From Eurosta solidaginis (Eukaryota; Arthropoda; Insecta; Diptera; Tephritidae), in contig NC_090322.1 of NCBI RefSeq assembly GCF_040869045.1, forward strand, positions 180,791,477 through 180,855,476: a stretch of 64,000 nucleotides of DNA. The letters run 5' to 3'. This document shows, piece after piece, positions 62,491 through 64,000 of this stretch. The notes beneath the pieces were generated by a model. It was not told where the DNA came from. It saw nothing but the letters and a program-made list of their open reading frames with translations, and did no database searches. Numbering within the stretch: position 1 is the first letter of the stretch; every line of letters starts with the position of its first letter. A program made the translations under genes and the position numbers.

Positions 62491-63200
62491 TAGTACTGCC
62501 GGGATAAGGAATCTTGTGTTCGAAGGAAGAGTTAGAGGGGCGTGGGTGTATCTAGCGGGTACTAAAACCCCCAAAACCCCCTGCGGCCGGGCCTCATGTA
62601 TGGTCCTTCCTGAGCTACCAACAATGTATATCGAAGGAAGTTTAATGATGTGATATGTTAGCTTTACGTAGATATGACCATAGTGCAATGAAGGGAACTG
62701 GGATAGCTAACGTTAGTTGATGCACAAAGTCCAAAATCGGCTAGCTCCACCGAATGATGATTGCCGTGGTTCCATTTTCAGACTTTAATACTCGAAGTAT
62801 GTTTGAGCTCTAGGCCAATATATACATATGTTTATTAAAATACAGCAAATGTGTTTAAACAATGTATATTTATTTGTCGAATGGTTTGTCTTGCCAATAT
62901 TTAGACTTTAATACTTTTACGGGACTAATTGCTTTTTGAGAATTTCGCAGAATGATACATTTTGGCACCGATTTATATGCAGAACTGCGTACCTTTTCAG
63001 ACCATGGTACTTTTTCGGAACCGGTTACTTCCTTAGAGCTGAATACCATTTTTAAACCGGTTACTTTTCAGAAACCGTCACTTTGACGAAACCGTTTCGA
63101 AACGATCCCAACCCTAATGTTATTCCGAAATCTTCTCAAATTGATGCTAGCGATAATCAAGGCAAATAAGGTAGAAGTGACGACTGAAATATTTCAAAGA
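62491..63200. other. Noncoding DNA
   Basis: No gene, RNA or element could be assigned. CCGGTTACTTTTCAGAAACC-like short inverted motifs occur near 63020-63090. Confidence 0.35.
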
Positions 63201-63204
63201 AGTA

Positions 63205-63290
63205 AGTATGGGACTGTCTTCGGGTGTGCATCTTGTGAAATTTCAAGCTTCTTGCTATTAAAATGAGGAAGGAATAACGTTAAACCTCTT
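63205..63290 (+). repeat. Fragment of the 13328-type Helitron-like repeat
   Basis: AGTAAGTATGGGACTGTCTT and CAAGCTTCTTGCTATTAAAA match the head and unit of the 13328 element. Confidence 0.45.
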
Positions 63291-63436
63291 CTGCTGTTGT
63301 TGTTGTTGTAGCGATAAGGTTACTCCCCGACGGCTTTGGGGAGTATTATCGATGTGAAGGTCCTTTGCTGAATACATATCCGGTACGCTCCGGTAACACA
63401 GCACCATTAAAGTACTAGCCCGACCATGATTACAGT
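63291..63436 (-). mobile_element. (CAA)n retroposon 3' end, minus strand
   Basis: It begins on plus with CTGCTGTTGTTGTTGTTGTA (the inverted tail), followed by the inverse of the CATCGATAACACTCCCC block. Confidence 0.6.
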
Positions 63437-63780
63437 TTTATGGGCATGGCACCGCCCACTTGTGATAAAATCAATTTTACAAATACTATTAATCATAAAT
63501 CAAAAATCTTTAAACCTATCATAAAAAAATTCGGCAGAGAGGTTACCTTTACTATAATGAATGCTTTGAAGTAAAATTAACGAAATCGGTTAAGGACCAC
63601 GCCCATTTTTATATAAAAGGTTTTTAAAAGGGTCGTGGATGAATAAAATAAGTTATATCTTTGCAAAAAAGAGCTTTATATCAATGGTATTTCATTTCCC
63701 AAGTGGCTTTATAACAATAAATAGGAAAACTTCAAATTTCAAAAAATGGGCGTGGCACCCATTATGGCTAAGGCTGGGTG
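63437..63780 (+). repeat. Helitron-like repeat fragment
   Basis: It repeats GGCACCGCCCACTT, AAGGACCACGCCCATTTTTA and GGGCGTGGCACCC, the same style as the 22123 and 32397 elements. Both ends are missing. Confidence 0.4.
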
Positions 63781-64000
63781 CGAGTTTGCCTAAATTTTAG
63801 GTACCACTGGAACTTTCCAGCACTGCAATAATTTAGGAAAAAGCTTTCAAAACTGTGCGAGTTTATTTGAAAACCTAAATTGTTTATTTCTGCTAAGAAA
63901 ATAATAACAATACGAGAAATTTGGTATTTTTGATGCATTTTCACGCTTAAAAAGAACAGAGGTCAATTAGGGTCCGCGGTAAGTACCTATCCCAAGATAG

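Overview
The window is AT-rich insect nuclear DNA. I read it as a higher fly, most likely a tephritid fruit fly. This rests on the fly-type gene structure, SINE and LINE remnants of kinds I associate with tephritids, and DINE-1/INE-1-like repeats with GACGGACGGACGG tracts. The species call is an inference, since no search could be run. Two protein-coding host genes can be supported; nearly everything else is transposable-element sequence in several layers of nesting.

Layout. 1-3602 holds a minus-strand APE-type non-LTR retrotransposon cut by the window edge. Its ORF1 carries a 2A-like motif followed by a PHD-like zinc finger. 3740-15730 is a mosaic of degraded LINE pieces, MITEs, tRNA-type SINEs, a solo LTR, a deleted Harbinger element sitting inside a MITE, and a Helitron-like element with an internal tandem array. 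16027-36803 is a complete eight-exon ABCG half-transporter gene on the plus strand. Its spliced CDS is 2010 nt, giving 669 residues, and every junction keeps frame. Introns 1, 3 and 5 are swollen by a hexamer satellite, LINE remnants, Helitron-like elements, a 483-bp-arm inverted repeat and an interrupted solo LTR.

36987-57700 is dominated by three copies of one Ty3/gypsy LTR retrotransposon family, each inserted at an ATAT site within a Helitron-like repeat. Copy 1 (37514-43631, plus) has a long intact pol frame but a deleted 3' end. Copy 2 (44075-47952, minus) has lost RT, RNase H and the integrase core but keeps one open 829-residue Gag-protease frame. Copy 3 (50686-57166, plus) is full length with 671-bp LTRs that appear to differ at two positions, yet its RT lacks a catalytic Asp and pol has a frameshift. 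Copies 1 and 3 end gag with GTTAAAC-TAA followed by an 8-bp stem, a strong candidate for -1 frameshifting into pol. Copy 2 has deleted that signal and fused the frames directly. 57700-64000 holds more Helitron-like, SINE, RTE-like and MITE sequence, plus a small intronless gene of unknown function at 61311-61760.

How it works together. The LTR family looks like an autonomous/non-autonomous pair: complete copies would supply RT and integrase, while the Gag-protease copy shares the LTR type, PBS and polypurine tract. The ABCG gene is the only long host gene and appears intact despite its TE load. All coordinates come from reading the sequence by eye. Splice sites were fixed by GT/AG signals, frame continuity and conserved ABC motifs.
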